Shown here: in pieces, positions 29,632-38,177 of the stretch
Layout of the letters: each line of letters starts with the position of its first letter
Position numbering within the stretch: the first letter of the stretch is position 1
Assembly: GCF_004404055.1 (NCBI RefSeq)
Contig: NZ_SOHK01000014.1
Coordinates: 62,001 to 126,000 of the forward strand
DNA: 64,000 nt
DNA from: Cryobacterium ruanii
GTDB lineage: Bacteria; Actinomycetota; Actinomycetes; Actinomycetales; Microbacteriaceae
Direction: 5' to 3'
Notes under the pieces: model-generated
Told to the model about the DNA's origin: nothing
Seen by the model: only the letters and a program-made list of their open reading frames with translations
Database searches by the model: none
Program-made: the position numbers and the translations under genes

Positions 29632-29703
29632 CCCAGACGGTCTGCGGTAGTTTAGTTTCATGACTGGCGCCGGACTGCATCACCGTTCTGGGCCGGACCG
29701 ATC

Positions 29704-31113
29704 GTGAAGCGGCGCACTTTTCTGCTCGGCACGGCATCGGGTTTTTCCGTGTTGGCCCTCGCGGCGTGCGTCGCGCCGGTGCCGGTGCCGACGCCATCCG
29801 CTTCGCCCAACACGCTCACACCCTCGCTGGTGCCTCAGCCGCTTACGGTCTCCCGCACCAACTGGTCGACCGACGCGTTCTCGCGGGGATCGTTCAGTTA
29901 TGCCGCCGTTGGCGCCACGCCCGAGCATCGCACGGCCCTCGGCCAGACTGTCGACGCCCGCGTGTTCTTCGCCGGTGAGGCCGTGGCGGTCGACGAGCCC
30001 GGCACCGTGCGGGGCGCGCGCGCTTCGGCCCTGCTCGCGGCCAGCCAGGTGCAGGATGTCGCGGCGCCCGGCGAACGCATCACCATCGTCGGTGCTGGCA
30101 TCGCCGGGATCACCGCAGCTCGGCAGCTTGTCGATGCCGGTTTCAACGTGGTCGTGATCGAGGCGCGCGATCGCATCGGCGGGCGCATCGACACCGTCAG
30201 CGGTGACTGGCCGTTTCCGATCGAACGCGGGCCGTCGTTTTTGCACGGCGCCTCCGACAGCTTTCCAAATGACGAGCTGACCGCCCTCGGAGTGACTCTG
30301 CTGCCCTTCGTGCGCACTCCCGAGGTGCGCACCCGCGCCGGTGTGGTTGTTGAAGTGTCCCCGCTCGGCGCCCAGGCCGTCGCGGGCGCCCTCGAGTGGG
30401 CGGCCGATCAGCAGCGGGACGTCTCGGTCGAACGTGCCCTGGTCGACTCGGGCGAAGCCAGACTGTCGAACACCCCGAACGCTGAAGGCTTGTCGAACGC
30501 CGACTGGCTCGAATACGAGATCGCTACCAGGTTCAAGGTTGAGACGGGAGCCACGCCGAGCCAGCAATCGGCCTGGTACACAACCAATATCGCCAATGCC
30601 GATGACGATCAGATCGTTGTGGGCGGATATTCAACACTGCTTACGGCTGACGCGGAGGGGCTCGAGTTGCTGCTCTCGAGCGTGGTCAACCGCATCGCCC
30701 ACGACGACCGCGGTGTGAGTCTGCGCCTCGGCACCGGTGAGTCGTTGTCGGCGGATCGGGTTATCGTGACAGTGCCGCTCGGCGTGCTGAAGGATGCGGC
30801 GATCGAGTTCTCGCCCGCGCTGCCCTTTGCGCACCGGGGGGCCATCGCCGCTCTCGGCATGGGCGTGGTCGACAAGATCTGGCTGCGCTTCGACGTGCCG
30901 TTCTGGGATACCGCTGCCCGGCTCTGGACCATCGTCGGCGAAGACGCCGACTTTCCGGTGTGGGTCAACATGATGCCGCTCACCGGCGAACCCATTCTGA
31001 TGGGTCTGGTCGCTGCCGAGAACGCAACCCGGTTGAGCGAACTCGACGACGAGGAATTTCTCGCAGCCGCACTCACCGCGCTCGAGCCGTTCCTCGCGGT
31101 TCCCGACGAATAG
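29704..31113 (+). CDS. Flavin amine oxidase with permuted domain order, Tat/lipoprotein
   Basis: A 469-aa FAD-dependent oxidase exported as a Tat-type lipoprotein: MKRRTFLLG carries twin arginines and LALAAC is a lipobox with Cys22. Residues 123-469 hold the FAD motif RITIVGAGIAGITAARQL (Gly130-135), Glu153 with ARDRIGGRID, and the substrate/cap regions up to LVAAENATRLSELDDEEF. The C-terminal flavin block of this family is absent from the end, where the protein stops after LEPFLAVPDE. It is found instead at residues 49-112: VSRTNWSTDAFSRGSFSYA, RVFFAGEA and PGTVRGARASALLAA. The order is therefore circularly permuted. Substrate unknown; polyamines or amino acids are typical. GTG start. Confidence 0.85.
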   Translation: MKRRTFLLGTASGFSVLALAACVAPVPVPTPSASPNTLTPSLVPQPLTVSRTNWSTDAFSRGSFSYAAVGATPEHRTALGQTVDARVFFAGEAVAVDEPGTVRGARASALLAASQVQDVAAPGERITIVGAGIAGITAARQLVDAGFNVVVIEARDRIGGRIDTVSGDWPFPIERGPSFLHGASDSFPNDELTALGVTLLPFVRTPEVRTRAGVVVEVSPLGAQAVAGALEWAADQQRDVSVERALVDSGEARLSNTPNAEGLSNADWLEYEIATRFKVETGATPSQQSAWYTTNIANADDDQIVVGGYSTLLTADAEGLELLLSSVVNRIAHDDRGVSLRLGTGESLSADRVIVTVPLGVLKDAAIEFSPALPFAHRGAIAALGMGVVDKIWLRFDVPFWDTAARLWTIVGEDADFPVWVNMMPLTGEPILMGLVAAENATRLSELDDEEFLAAALTALEPFLAVPDE

Positions 31114-31803
31114 CTAGGCGCGCCAGGGCGGAAGCAGGTGGCGCGGCATCCGCTTCAAACGGGTAATCCAGGTGAGCAGCGCGGCAATGCCGGTGATGAT
31201 CGCCACGATGATCAGGCAGTAGAACACGGTCTCGCCGGGGCCGCTCACCTGGCGGGCGTCGAGAAAAAAGTACGGGTACCACCCCACGATCGGTCCGCGA
31301 ATCAGGGTGAAGACCAGCCAGAACACCGGGAACACGATGGCCCAGCCGAGGTACTTCCATGGCAGGCGGGCCTTGAACGGGTCGACGATCCAGTCGATGA
31401 GGGCGCAGACCGGAATCACGAAGTGCAGCAGCTGGCTCGACCACGGCACTTCGATCGAGTAGTTTGCCCCCGAGGACTGCCAGACGATGATTCCGTAGAC
31501 CACGCCCGAAACCAGAATGTAGGTCGTCACCATGGCCCGCAACATGTCAAGCCAGGCCGGGTCGGTGGGCCTTCGCAAGGCTACTACGGCGGCCGCCACG
31601 AAGACGAAGACCGACGCGATGGCACTCTGCACCGTGAAATAGCTGAAGAAGTTCGCGATCGCAAACGTGGCCAGCCCGAGGGTGTACTGAAAATAGCCGA
31701 TCAGTGCCACGAGGGCCGAGGCTGTCAGGCCCAGTCGCGCCACACCGAAAGCGGTGCGCGCTCTCATGCCCGACCTCCCGGCAGGGTCCGTGCGCGCGAT
31801 CAT
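31114..31803 (-). CDS. Pr6Pr family membrane protein
   Basis: A 229-aa protein with six predicted membrane segments and the family's typical features: FFSYFTVQSAI near residue 53, a central HFVIPVCALIDWIVDP segment with a conserved His, and GWYPYFFLDARQVSG near the end. The family (FAR-17a/AIG1-related in shape) has no firmly established role in bacteria. It starts at ATG 31803 with TAGCGT six bases upstream. Its stop codon abuts the amine oxidase stop codon, so the two genes converge with no spacer. Confidence 0.82.
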   Translation of the reverse strand: MIARTDPAGRSGMRARTAFGVARLGLTASALVALIGYFQYTLGLATFAIANFFSYFTVQSAIASVFVFVAAAVVALRRPTDPAWLDMLRAMVTTYILVSGVVYGIIVWQSSGANYSIEVPWSSQLLHFVIPVCALIDWIVDPFKARLPWKYLGWAIVFPVFWLVFTLIRGPIVGWYPYFFLDARQVSGPGETVFYCLIIVAIITGIAALLTWITRLKRMPRHLLPPWRA

Positions 31804-31840
31804 AGGCTAACGCTACGCCAGCGCCGAGTAGCCTCCGACC

Positions 31841-32110
31841 TCAGCCGGTGATCTGAAACTCGCTCTCGCCCGTCGCGGCAACATCGCTCACCTCGAGCAC
31901 GTTCGCGATGGCGTAGCGTGGGCCGGTTTGAAGCCATCGCAGCATGCGTGAAACGGATGCCTCCGGCCCCTCGATTTCGAGTTCCACCGTGCCGTCCGGG
32001 AGGTTGCGGGCATACCCGACGAGGCCGAGGTGGCGGGCCTGGGCCCGGGCTTCGTATCGAAACCCGACGCCCTGCACTTCGCCGCGTGCCAGCACTCGTT
32101 TGCGAATCAC
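31841..32110 (-). CDS. acyP: Acylphosphatase
   Basis: An 89-aa cytoplasmic enzyme that hydrolyses acyl phosphates such as acetyl phosphate. The phosphate-binding loop with catalytic Arg is GEVQGVGFRYEA (residues 10-21) and the catalytic Asn lies in GYARNLPDG (about residues 32-40). The length is the family norm. The start is a GTG at 32110; CAGAAT lies six bases before it. Confidence 0.93.
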   Translation of the reverse strand: MIRKRVLARGEVQGVGFRYEARAQARHLGLVGYARNLPDGTVELEIEGPEASVSRMLRWLQTGPRYAIANVLEVSDVAATGESEFQITG

Positions 32111-32378
32111 CTAGTTATTCTGCCCCGGGCGCGGCCACGACGCTAGCCTCACTGTTTCGCTGTCGGGCAGCCCGTCTGGAAGGCGATCGGCCGCGCCCTG
32201 CTGCTGGGGGGTGTCGCCGCTCTGGCTTATAGAACAAGTGTCCCAAGCTCAGACCCTGAAATCGAGTGTTCCACAGCTTTAGCAGGATTTCTGTCCGCCG
32301 GCGCCTTCGGGCAGCGGGGGCTCTTTTTCAGATCGAGTCGGGCAGACACTTGGCGGTCGAGGCTGTCACACTGGGCAA

Positions 32379-33245
32379 ATGTCTCAGAAACCGTCTCTCG
32401 TCGCTATCACGGTGCAGGCCAAAGCCGCGGCTCTGATCGCGGCCGAATCGGCCGGCGTCTTCGTGAACGACGAGGGCAGCCTGGCCGGTTTTCTCGAGAT
32501 CGAGGCCCTGTTCAACCGGGTCTGGCTGTTGCCGCCCGGCGAGAGCGCCATCCCTTGCGAACTGCTCCGCAGCATCAGTCATGCCGGCTGCAACGTGAGC
32601 GCGGCCCGCGATCAGGCTGGCAGAATAATCGGCGCCGCCGCCGCGATCGTTACCCCGCAGTCCCAGTCGATGTACTCCCTCATCGCCGGGGTGCTGCCCG
32701 GCATCAGCGACCGAGGCGTGGGCTTCGCCCTCAAACAGCACCAGCGGGCTTGGGGCCTGGCCCGCGACCTCACCGCGATGACCTGGACTTTCGATCCCCT
32801 GGTCAGCCGCAACGCCCGCTTCAACCTCAGCAAACTCGGCGCCTATGCGAGCGCGTACGCCATTGATTTCTACGGACCGATGCAGGGCGAGATGAACGCC
32901 AATGACGAGAGCGACCGGTTGGTCGCCGTCTGGCCGCTCACGAGCGCCGAATCCGCAGCCTGCAGCGAAGAACGCCCCATCCCGGTGAGGCGTCCCGTCT
33001 TTCAGCCGAAAGATGTGCTCCGACACGGCCCCGACGGCGACCCCGTACTCGTGGCGGCGAATAACGCCCTGTGGTGCCGGGTTCCCACCGACATCGTGGC
33101 GCTGCGCAAGCAGAACCCGCAGGTCGCGGCAGACTGGCGGCGCAGTATCCGTTCGACATTCACCGATGTATTCGCTTCGGGGCATATAGCCCGGGGGGTC
33201 AGCCGTGACGGCCGGTACCGGCTCGCACCAGGAGGAACAGAATGA
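32379..33245 (+). CDS. GNAT-family N-acyltransferase, possible N-succinyltransferase
   Basis: A 288-aa protein of the COG3375-type GNAT group. The acyl-CoA core includes AARDQAGRIIGAAAAIVT and YSLIAGVLPGISDRGVGFAL, followed by WTFDPLVSRNARFNLSKLGA, the family hallmark. Known: in Geobacillus-type bacteria, homologues encoded beside an NSAR enolase succinylate D-amino acids as the first step of D-to-L conversion. The same neighbour is present here, overlapping by four bases (33242-33245). The substrate assignment is inference. The ATG follows CACACT (32367-32372) by six bases. Confidence 0.75.
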   Translation: MSQKPSLVAITVQAKAAALIAAESAGVFVNDEGSLAGFLEIEALFNRVWLLPPGESAIPCELLRSISHAGCNVSAARDQAGRIIGAAAAIVTPQSQSMYSLIAGVLPGISDRGVGFALKQHQRAWGLARDLTAMTWTFDPLVSRNARFNLSKLGAYASAYAIDFYGPMQGEMNANDESDRLVAVWPLTSAESAACSEERPIPVRRPVFQPKDVLRHGPDGDPVLVAANNALWCRVPTDIVALRKQNPQVAADWRRSIRSTFTDVFASGHIARGVSRDGRYRLAPGGTE

Positions 33246-34399
33246 TAATCGAGACCATCGAGCTGCGTCGCGTGCACATGCCGCTGGTGCAGCCGTTTCG
33301 TACTTCGTTCGGTACCTCTACCGAGCGGGAAGTCACCGTGGTGCGTGTCCTCACAGCGGATGCTGAGGGCTGGGCCGAGTGCGCCGCCGACGCGCATCCG
33401 CTCTACAGTAGTGAATTTCTGGATGCGAGCGACCTGGTCATTCGTGACCACTTGGTGCCCCGATTGCAGGCACTCGGCGACCGACTCAGCGCCGAACTCG
33501 TGGTCACCGCGCTCGAGCCGGTCAAGGGTCACATGATGAGCAAGGCCGTGCTCGAAACGGCCATTCTCGACGCGCAGCTGCACACAACCGGCGTCTCGTT
33601 CGGCAGCCACCTCGGCGCGGTGCGCGACACCGTGCCAGCCGGGGTCTCGGTCGGCATCATGGACTCGATCCCGGAGCTGCTCGACGCCGTCGCCGGCTAT
33701 CTCGCCGAAGGCTACCTGCGCATCAAACTGAAAATTGAACCCGGCTGGGACCTGGAACCAGTGCGGGCCGTGCGCGAACGTTTCGGCTCCGACCTGCTGC
33801 TGCAGGTCGACGCCAACACCGCGTACACTCTCGCCGATGCCCGCCACCTCGCTCGGCTCGACCCCTTCGACCTGCTGCTGATGGAACAGCCGATGAAGGA
33901 AGACGACATGCTCGGCCACGCCAACCTGGCCAAGCTCATCACGACACCGATCTGCCTCGACGAGTCGATCAAATCCGCCCGCGACGCCGCGACGGCGATC
34001 GCTCTCGGCGCCTGCAGCATCATCAACGTCAAGCCGGCCAGGGTCGGCGGCTACCTCGAGGCCCGGCGCATCCACGACGTCGCGGCGGCCCACGGCGTGC
34101 CGGTGTGGTGCGGCGGTATGCTCGAAACCGGCATTGGCCGGGCCGCCAACGTGGCCCTTGCCGCGCTGCCCAACTTCGTACTGCCGGGCGACACCTCGGC
34201 CTCCAACCGGTACTTCGCGCAGGACCTCACCGCACCGTTCGAGCTCGAGAACGGCCACCTGCGCGTACCAACCGGCCCCGGTATCGGCGTAAAGGTGCTG
34301 CCCGACGTGTTGGCGAGCGTTACCGCCAGCACCGACCGCATCCGTTTCAAGCCCGCCCGGGCCTACTCTGGAAGCAACGAGACCCTGGAGGAACAATGA
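33242..34399 (+). CDS. Enolase-superfamily o-succinylbenzoate synthase / N-succinylamino acid racemase
   Basis: A 385-aa muconate-lactonizing subgroup enzyme. Catalytic residues: KxK motif in [12 protein letters not shown], metal ligands in [19 protein letters not shown] and [11 protein letters not shown], and the acid/base Lys in [11 protein letters not shown]. Enzymes of this type make o-succinylbenzoate for menaquinone or racemise N-succinylamino acids. The neighbouring GNAT acyltransferase and the absence of other men genes here favour the racemase role, but both are possible. GAGGAACA-type spacing and four-base overlaps tie it to both neighbours. Confidence 0.85.
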   Translation: MIIETIELRRVHMPLVQPFRTSFGTSTEREVTVVRVLTADAEGWAECAADAHPLYSSEFLDASDLVIRDHLVPRLQALGDRLSAELVVTALEPVKGHMMSKAVLETAILDAQLHTTGVSFGSHLGAVRDTVPAGVSVGIMDSIPELLDAVAGYLAEGYLRIKLKIEPGWDLEPVRAVRERFGSDLLLQVDANTAYTLADARHLARLDPFDLLLMEQPMKEDDMLGHANLAKLITTPICLDESIKSARDAATAIALGACSIINVKPARVGGYLEARRIHDVAAAHGVPVWCGGMLETGIGRAANVALAALPNFVLPGDTSASNRYFAQDLTAPFELENGHLRVPTGPGIGVKVLPDVLASVTASTDRIRFKPARAYSGSNETLEEQ

Positions 34400-34863
34400 C
34401 CGTGTCGACCGCCGATTTGTACGACGAGCGTGGCGACGAGCTGCAATCCGTACCCTTGCAGTTTCAGACGATCGGTGGGCGAACCCGGTTCAGCGGCCCG
34501 ATCCGCACGGTCACCTGCTTCGAAGACAACGCCCTACTCAAGTGGATCCTGTCCACGCCCGGTGACGGCGCCGTACTCGTCGTCGATGGCGGCGGCTCGC
34601 TCAACTCGGCGCTGATGGGTGACATGATCGCCGACCTCGCCGTCGTGAACGGATGGTCCGGTGCGATCATCAATGGTGCCGTGCGCGACCGGGTCGCCAT
34701 CGGTGCCCTCCACCTCGGGGTGAAAGCCCTCGGCAGCAATCCACGCAAGAGTTCCAAGACCGGTTCAGGGGTAGCGGATGCCGTCGTCGAGTTCGCCGGC
34801 GTCGTCTTCACTCCCGGTCGCACCGTCTACTGCGACGAAGACGGAATTCTCGTCGAACGCTGA
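34396..34863 (+). CDS. RraA-family protein (HMG aldolase / RNase E regulator-like)
   Basis: A 155-aa RraA-like protein. The hallmark [19 protein letters not shown] and, about twenty residues on, GAVRDRVAI give the G-x20-R-D arrangement shared by RNase E inhibitors and 4-hydroxy-4-methyl-2-oxoglutarate/oxaloacetate aldolases. Arg and Asp of that motif are the aldolase metal/substrate residues and are present. The ATG overlaps the enolase stop (ATGA 34396-34399), so it is the third gene of this operon. Actual activity cannot be decided. A perfect hairpin follows. Confidence 0.85.
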   Translation: MTVSTADLYDERGDELQSVPLQFQTIGGRTRFSGPIRTVTCFEDNALLKWILSTPGDGAVLVVDGGGSLNSALMGDMIADLAVVNGWSGAIINGAVRDRVAIGALHLGVKALGSNPRKSSKTGSGVADAVVEFAGVVFTPGRTVYCDEDGILVER

Positions 34864-34868
34864 AGCGG

Positions 34869-34902
34869 GTGAAGCGCTGGGCGAATTCGCCCAGCGCTTC
34901 AC
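34869..34902. terminator. Perfect 17-bp palindromic terminator
   Basis: The 34-bp sequence from GTGAAGCGC to GCGCTTCAC is an uninterrupted palindrome centred on GAATTC. It lies between the convergent RraA-like and PepSY genes and can end transcription from both sides. There is no loop as written, so the tip would open to four bases. No T tract follows on the plus strand. Confidence 0.75.
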
Positions 34903-34911
34903 GGCAAAGAC

Positions 34912-35511
34912 CTACTGCTGAACGTCGTCGATGCTCACGACGACGAAGTTGGCGTCGAGGTCGACGTCGCGGTCGCTGCCGTCGTCGAGGGTGACCTCAA
35001 CCTCGTAGAGGTGATCCCAGTCGTCGTCCCGATCGAAGTCGGTGACGCGACCGCTGCCGACCGCGGAGAGGGCTGCGGCTTCGGCACTGGCACGCTCACT
35101 CGCGGCCTGGTCGGTGGCGCTCGTGTCGGCCGTAGCGCTCGCAGTCGAGCTCGGTGCCGCTGAGCTGTCGTCTGATGAGCTGTTGTTTGACAAGTTGCTG
35201 CTGTCGTCGTTGTCGTAGTCGCCGACCCAGACCACGTCGAACGAATCGTTTAGCTCTACATCAACCGCGGTGCCGTCGTCGAGGCGCACCTCGAGGTCGT
35301 AGGCGCTTCCGCCGTCGTCGTTGCGGTTGGCGCTCGTCACCGTGCCCGGGCCCACTTCGGCCAGGGCGGCGTTGCTCGCGCGGTCGAGGGTCTCGCCGGT
35401 GAGCGGGCCGTCGTTGTCACCCATGTCGCTGACGGCCAGGGCAACGCCCGCGCCGCCCAGCGCGACTGCGACGCCTACAGCGGTCGCGATGAGTATGTTC
35501 TTCTTGTTCAT
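34912..35511 (-). CDS. Exported protein with two PepSY-like domains
   Basis: A 199-aa protein with an N-terminal signal or anchor (KNILIATAVGVAVALGGAG) and two copies of a PepSY-like unit: LTGETLDRASNAALAEVGPG with YDLEVRLDDGT, and SERASAEAAALSAVGSG with LYEVEVTLDDGS. The units are separated by a Ser/Asn/Ala/Thr-rich linker (about residues 100-137). PepSY modules often act as peptidase inhibitors or sensors at the cell surface. It is acidic throughout. Function unknown. Confidence 0.8.
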   Translation of the reverse strand: MNKKNILIATAVGVAVALGGAGVALAVSDMGDNDGPLTGETLDRASNAALAEVGPGTVTSANRNDDGGSAYDLEVRLDDGTAVDVELNDSFDVVWVGDYDNDDSSNLSNNSSSDDSSAAPSSTASATADTSATDQAASERASAEAAALSAVGSGRVTDFDRDDDWDHLYEVEVTLDDGSDRDVDLDANFVVVSIDDVQQ

Positions 35512-35767
35512 GGTTCAGGTGCCTTACGTTGGTGCCCCCAGGCGCAGGAGACCGTATGGCCATGCCCGAGTTGCTGCCTCAGCCTAAGCGGGTCAAGGTA
35601 CACCCCCTAACGTGCGTGCGCAAGCCGCAGCTGGTGCACCGGCTTGCCGATCGGGTGCCGCCCAGCGCGACAGGGCTCCTAACGGCCTTCACCTGCAAGT
35701 ACCGCAAACGGGGGCTCTTGCGGTCATCCTCCGTACGGCTATATTCAAACTCCCGAACAGGAGAACC

Positions 35768-36568
35768 GTGACTATCGAAGCTCCGATCATGCGACAGCGC
35801 TGCCCGGCGCAGTCGATCATAGAAGTGCTCCTGCTGGAGCAGCGTCTGGTGGCGCCCCGCAATCCACTGCAACGGCTGATGGGCCGTTCCCCACTCGGCA
35901 CCGACGGCGCGCGCTGCTTCGACGCTGCCCGCGCCGAAATCGCGGTGGGCCAGGCGCTGGCCGAACTGCCCAGCGAATGGATCGTCTTTCATTCCCTGCC
36001 GGTCGGCGACAGCGGCGCCGACGTTGACCACCTGGTGATCGGCCCCGGCGGCGTGTTCGCCCTCCACTCCGACCGGCAGGCGCGCAAAGCCGTGCAGGTC
36101 GCCGGGCGCAGCGTGCGGGTCGGTACCCGAAAAATTCCGTATATAAGGGAAGCTGAATACGAGGCCGTCAGTCTCACCACTCTTCTCTCCCAACGCATGC
36201 CGCGCGCCGCGTCCGTGCACGGCGTCGTCGTGCTTGTGGATACCAAGAGCGTGATCGTGAAGGCGCAGCCGTCGCGGGTCAAAGTCATCGAGGCCGTCGA
36301 CCTGTGCGCGTGGCTCCAGGGACTGCCGGCGGTGCTGGCGCCACTTGGTCGGCTGGAAATTGCTGGGTTCGTCGAGAATCCCTTGCTCTGGCAGGCCCTC
36401 ACAGCACTGGAGCCGGCCGAGATCCTGCGACGCTTCGGCGAGCTCGAGGCCGAAGTAGCCAGCGCCCGGCGCACCCGTCTGTTGTGGTTGCCGCTGGGAA
36501 TCGTGCTCAGCACCCTCACTGCCCTGGAAATTCTGCTGACATTGCCCGGGCTCATGGGCGCGTTGTAG
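35768..36568 (+). CDS. NERD-domain protein 1, catalytic Lys replaced
   Basis: A 266-aa protein. After a conserved N-terminal stretch (QSIIEVLLLEQ), the nuclease-related NERD domain runs from about residue 55 with DVDHLVIGPGGVFAL. In the nuclease-like third strand, the usual (E/N)xK is replaced by HSDRQ, so the PD-(D/E)xK-type lysine is missing. A C-terminal hydrophobic helix (LLWLPLGIVLSTLTALEILL) suggests membrane anchoring. GTG 35768 with AGGAG (35759-35763) is preferred; TATATT nearby may be the -10. Paralogues lie at 36975, 38178 and 55028. Confidence 0.78.
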   Translation: MTIEAPIMRQRCPAQSIIEVLLLEQRLVAPRNPLQRLMGRSPLGTDGARCFDAARAEIAVGQALAELPSEWIVFHSLPVGDSGADVDHLVIGPGGVFALHSDRQARKAVQVAGRSVRVGTRKIPYIREAEYEAVSLTTLLSQRMPRAASVHGVVVLVDTKSVIVKAQPSRVKVIEAVDLCAWLQGLPAVLAPLGRLEIAGFVENPLLWQALTALEPAEILRRFGELEAEVASARRTRLLWLPLGIVLSTLTALEILLTLPGLMGAL

Positions 36569-36599
36569 CACGACTGCCGGGCCGCAGTCCAGTTCTGAA

Positions 36600-36760
36600 A
36601 AGTAGACCTCGCCCGGTGTGTCAGCGACTGACGCTGCGGACTCGGAGGGTGCGACGGGTGCGACGACCGGTTCGGCGCCCGGAGTCGCGAGCTCGTCGGG
36701 GCGGTCCGACAGGATGCGCGTCATCGCATCAGGCTCGGCCGCCGTCACCCACAGCGCCTA
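36600..36760 (-). pseudogene. Relic of the C-terminal part of an HNH nuclease like 61283-62539
   Basis: Read leftward from 36760, the frame gives ALWVTAAEPDAMTRILSDRP and DELATPGAEPVVAPVAPSE. This matches the GLWVTQPEHDAMTRILTACP and DEPATASAFAPEPVVVAP segments of the nuclease at 61283-62539. A stop codon replaces the residues before ALWVT and no HNH core is found upstream. After the Pro/Ala-rich part the similarity ends. It is therefore a decayed fragment of a second nuclease copy between two NERD genes. Confidence 0.6.
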
Positions 36761-36907
36761 CGACGCTCTAGCCGGTCTCGGGTGCACGCTCCTTCACGGT
36801 CATGAGACTCCTTCTGACTTCAGATCCACGACCCTGCGAATATACGTTGCCCCGCCCGGCCGCCGCGAAACCCGGGGCGGCGGGCCCGCATCCGCTTGGT
36901 GAAGAGT

Positions 36908-36922
36908 CCCCCATTCTGGGGG
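36908..36922. repeat. Short GC hairpin
   Basis: CCCCCATTCTGGGGG forms a 5-bp stem with a 5-base loop (extendable weakly) between the nuclease relic and the NERD 2 gene. It may be a leftover terminator or an attenuator. Confidence 0.35.
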
Positions 36923-36974
36923 TCTTGCAGTGAGGGTGGCACTGGCAAAATGTAGAACCCGGCGAGGAGCACTC

Positions 36975-37733
36975 ATGACTCACACTCTCTCCACGCGGCG
37001 GCGTCTGGTGACGCCCCCGGAACTGCCTGAATCGCCTTGCACCGGAGCGCGTCGATCATCGACTGGCCCAGCTTGGCCGCTCGGCCTTGCGTCGCGTCAG
37101 GCTGCCGCTACGCCGACCGACCTGGCGCTGGTCCGTGCGCGCAATGAGAGTGCGGTCGACGAAGTGCTCGCGACGCTACCGGACCACTGGGCCGCCTTCG
37201 CCTCACCGGCGTTGGGAGGTGACGGAGCGAGCGCGGTGCGCCTGCTCGTTGGGCCAGGTGGAGTATTTGCGCTGTACACGCAGCTCTACGACGGGCGGAT
37301 CGTCTGGGTGCACCGGCACACGTTGTTCGTCGTCGGGCAGCGCTCACCGAATCTGGTGCTTGCCGAATCCGGAGCGCGGCGCCTCACGCTTTTGCTGCGT
37401 GGGCGGCTGCCGCTGCGCAGTGCAGTTCAGCCGGCGCTGGTCGTGCTGGGCGCCCGCGCGCTGTGGGTCACCGGCCGTTCGGCGTCGGGAAAGATGGCGT
37501 CGGGCAGTACGGCTTCAGGACAGACCGGGGCAGGGCGGGCGACGCAGCGTCAAACGCCGCCCGTGCCCGTGCCCGTACTCAGCGCGGCGACGCTCAGCCA
37601 ATGGCTGGCCGCGCGTCCGCAGGTGTTGCGCCCGATCGAACGCATGGAATTGGCCGCTGTGATCGACAACCCGGTGACCTGGGGTATTCGCCCGTCGATA
37701 GTGCCGCGATCTGACACGGGCGATAGCCGCTAG
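36975..37733 (+). CDS. NERD-domain protein 2, degenerate
   Basis: A 252-aa protein recognised as NERD-like by VRLLVGPGGVFALYTQ and the preceding ESAVDEVLATLPDHWAAFA. The metal-binding Asp of the usual (V/I)DHLV is lost (it reads AVRLLV) and the lysine position is Gln. The C-terminal part has a low-complexity Ser/Gly/Ala/Thr insertion (about 175-195), then a WLAARPQVLRPIERMELAAV segment shared with the paralogues. There is no C-terminal membrane helix. GAGGAG precedes the ATG. Likely a diverged, catalytically inactive paralogue. Confidence 0.65.
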   Translation: MTHTLSTRRRLVTPPELPESPCTGARRSSTGPAWPLGLASRQAAATPTDLALVRARNESAVDEVLATLPDHWAAFASPALGGDGASAVRLLVGPGGVFALYTQLYDGRIVWVHRHTLFVVGQRSPNLVLAESGARRLTLLLRGRLPLRSAVQPALVVLGARALWVTGRSASGKMASGSTASGQTGAGRATQRQTPPVPVPVLSAATLSQWLAARPQVLRPIERMELAAVIDNPVTWGIRPSIVPRSDTGDSR

Positions 37734-37951
37734 CGTTTGGCGGGCCCGTGGCCCTTGGCCGAGAGCAGGCGCGCGCGCACCGAGAACGCGCCGCCGATCA
37801 CGAGCGAGACCACGGCCGCCGGAAGGATCACGTCGACGAACTGGTTGCCCGAGAGCAGATTGGCCAGCAGCAGCAGAACGGCCAGGCCGCTGAATCCGAG
37901 TCCCGTGATCGCGCAAACGTTGAAAGTCAGGTGCTTCACGAGCAGATCCAA
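37730..37951 (-). CDS. Small two-helix membrane protein
   Basis: A 73-aa protein with two hydrophobic helices (FSGLAVLLLLANLLSG and VDVILPAAVVSLVIGGAF) and a basic C-terminus. No family recognised. The start is a TTG at 37951 or a GTG at 37939. Its stop overlaps the end of NERD 2 by four bases, tail to tail. Its GC-rich codon use agrees with its neighbours. Confidence 0.5.
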   Translation of the reverse strand: MDLLVKHLTFNVCAITGLGFSGLAVLLLLANLLSGNQFVDVILPAAVVSLVIGGAFSVRARLLSAKGHGPAKR

Positions 37952-38177
37952 TCGGTGGGTTGGCTTTCAGGCTAGCCGACGTTGCCCTGCTTAGTGGGGG
38001 AGGCCGCCTTCGGGGTCGCACCCCTAGAGTGACAGCGGACGCTCCGCGCCAGCCTCGCACGTCGCTCCACACGCGAGTGAGAATTACTTAGGAATTGCTA
38101 ACCAACGCTGCGACGCTGCCGATTGTCTGTACGGAAACGGCGGATGTCGGTGCCACGACAATACGGGGTGCGAACCC

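Noticed and set aside
34869-34902. Perfect palindrome as a recombination or phage attachment site
   Set aside because: It sits between convergent genes, fits a bidirectional terminator and has no integrase nearby.
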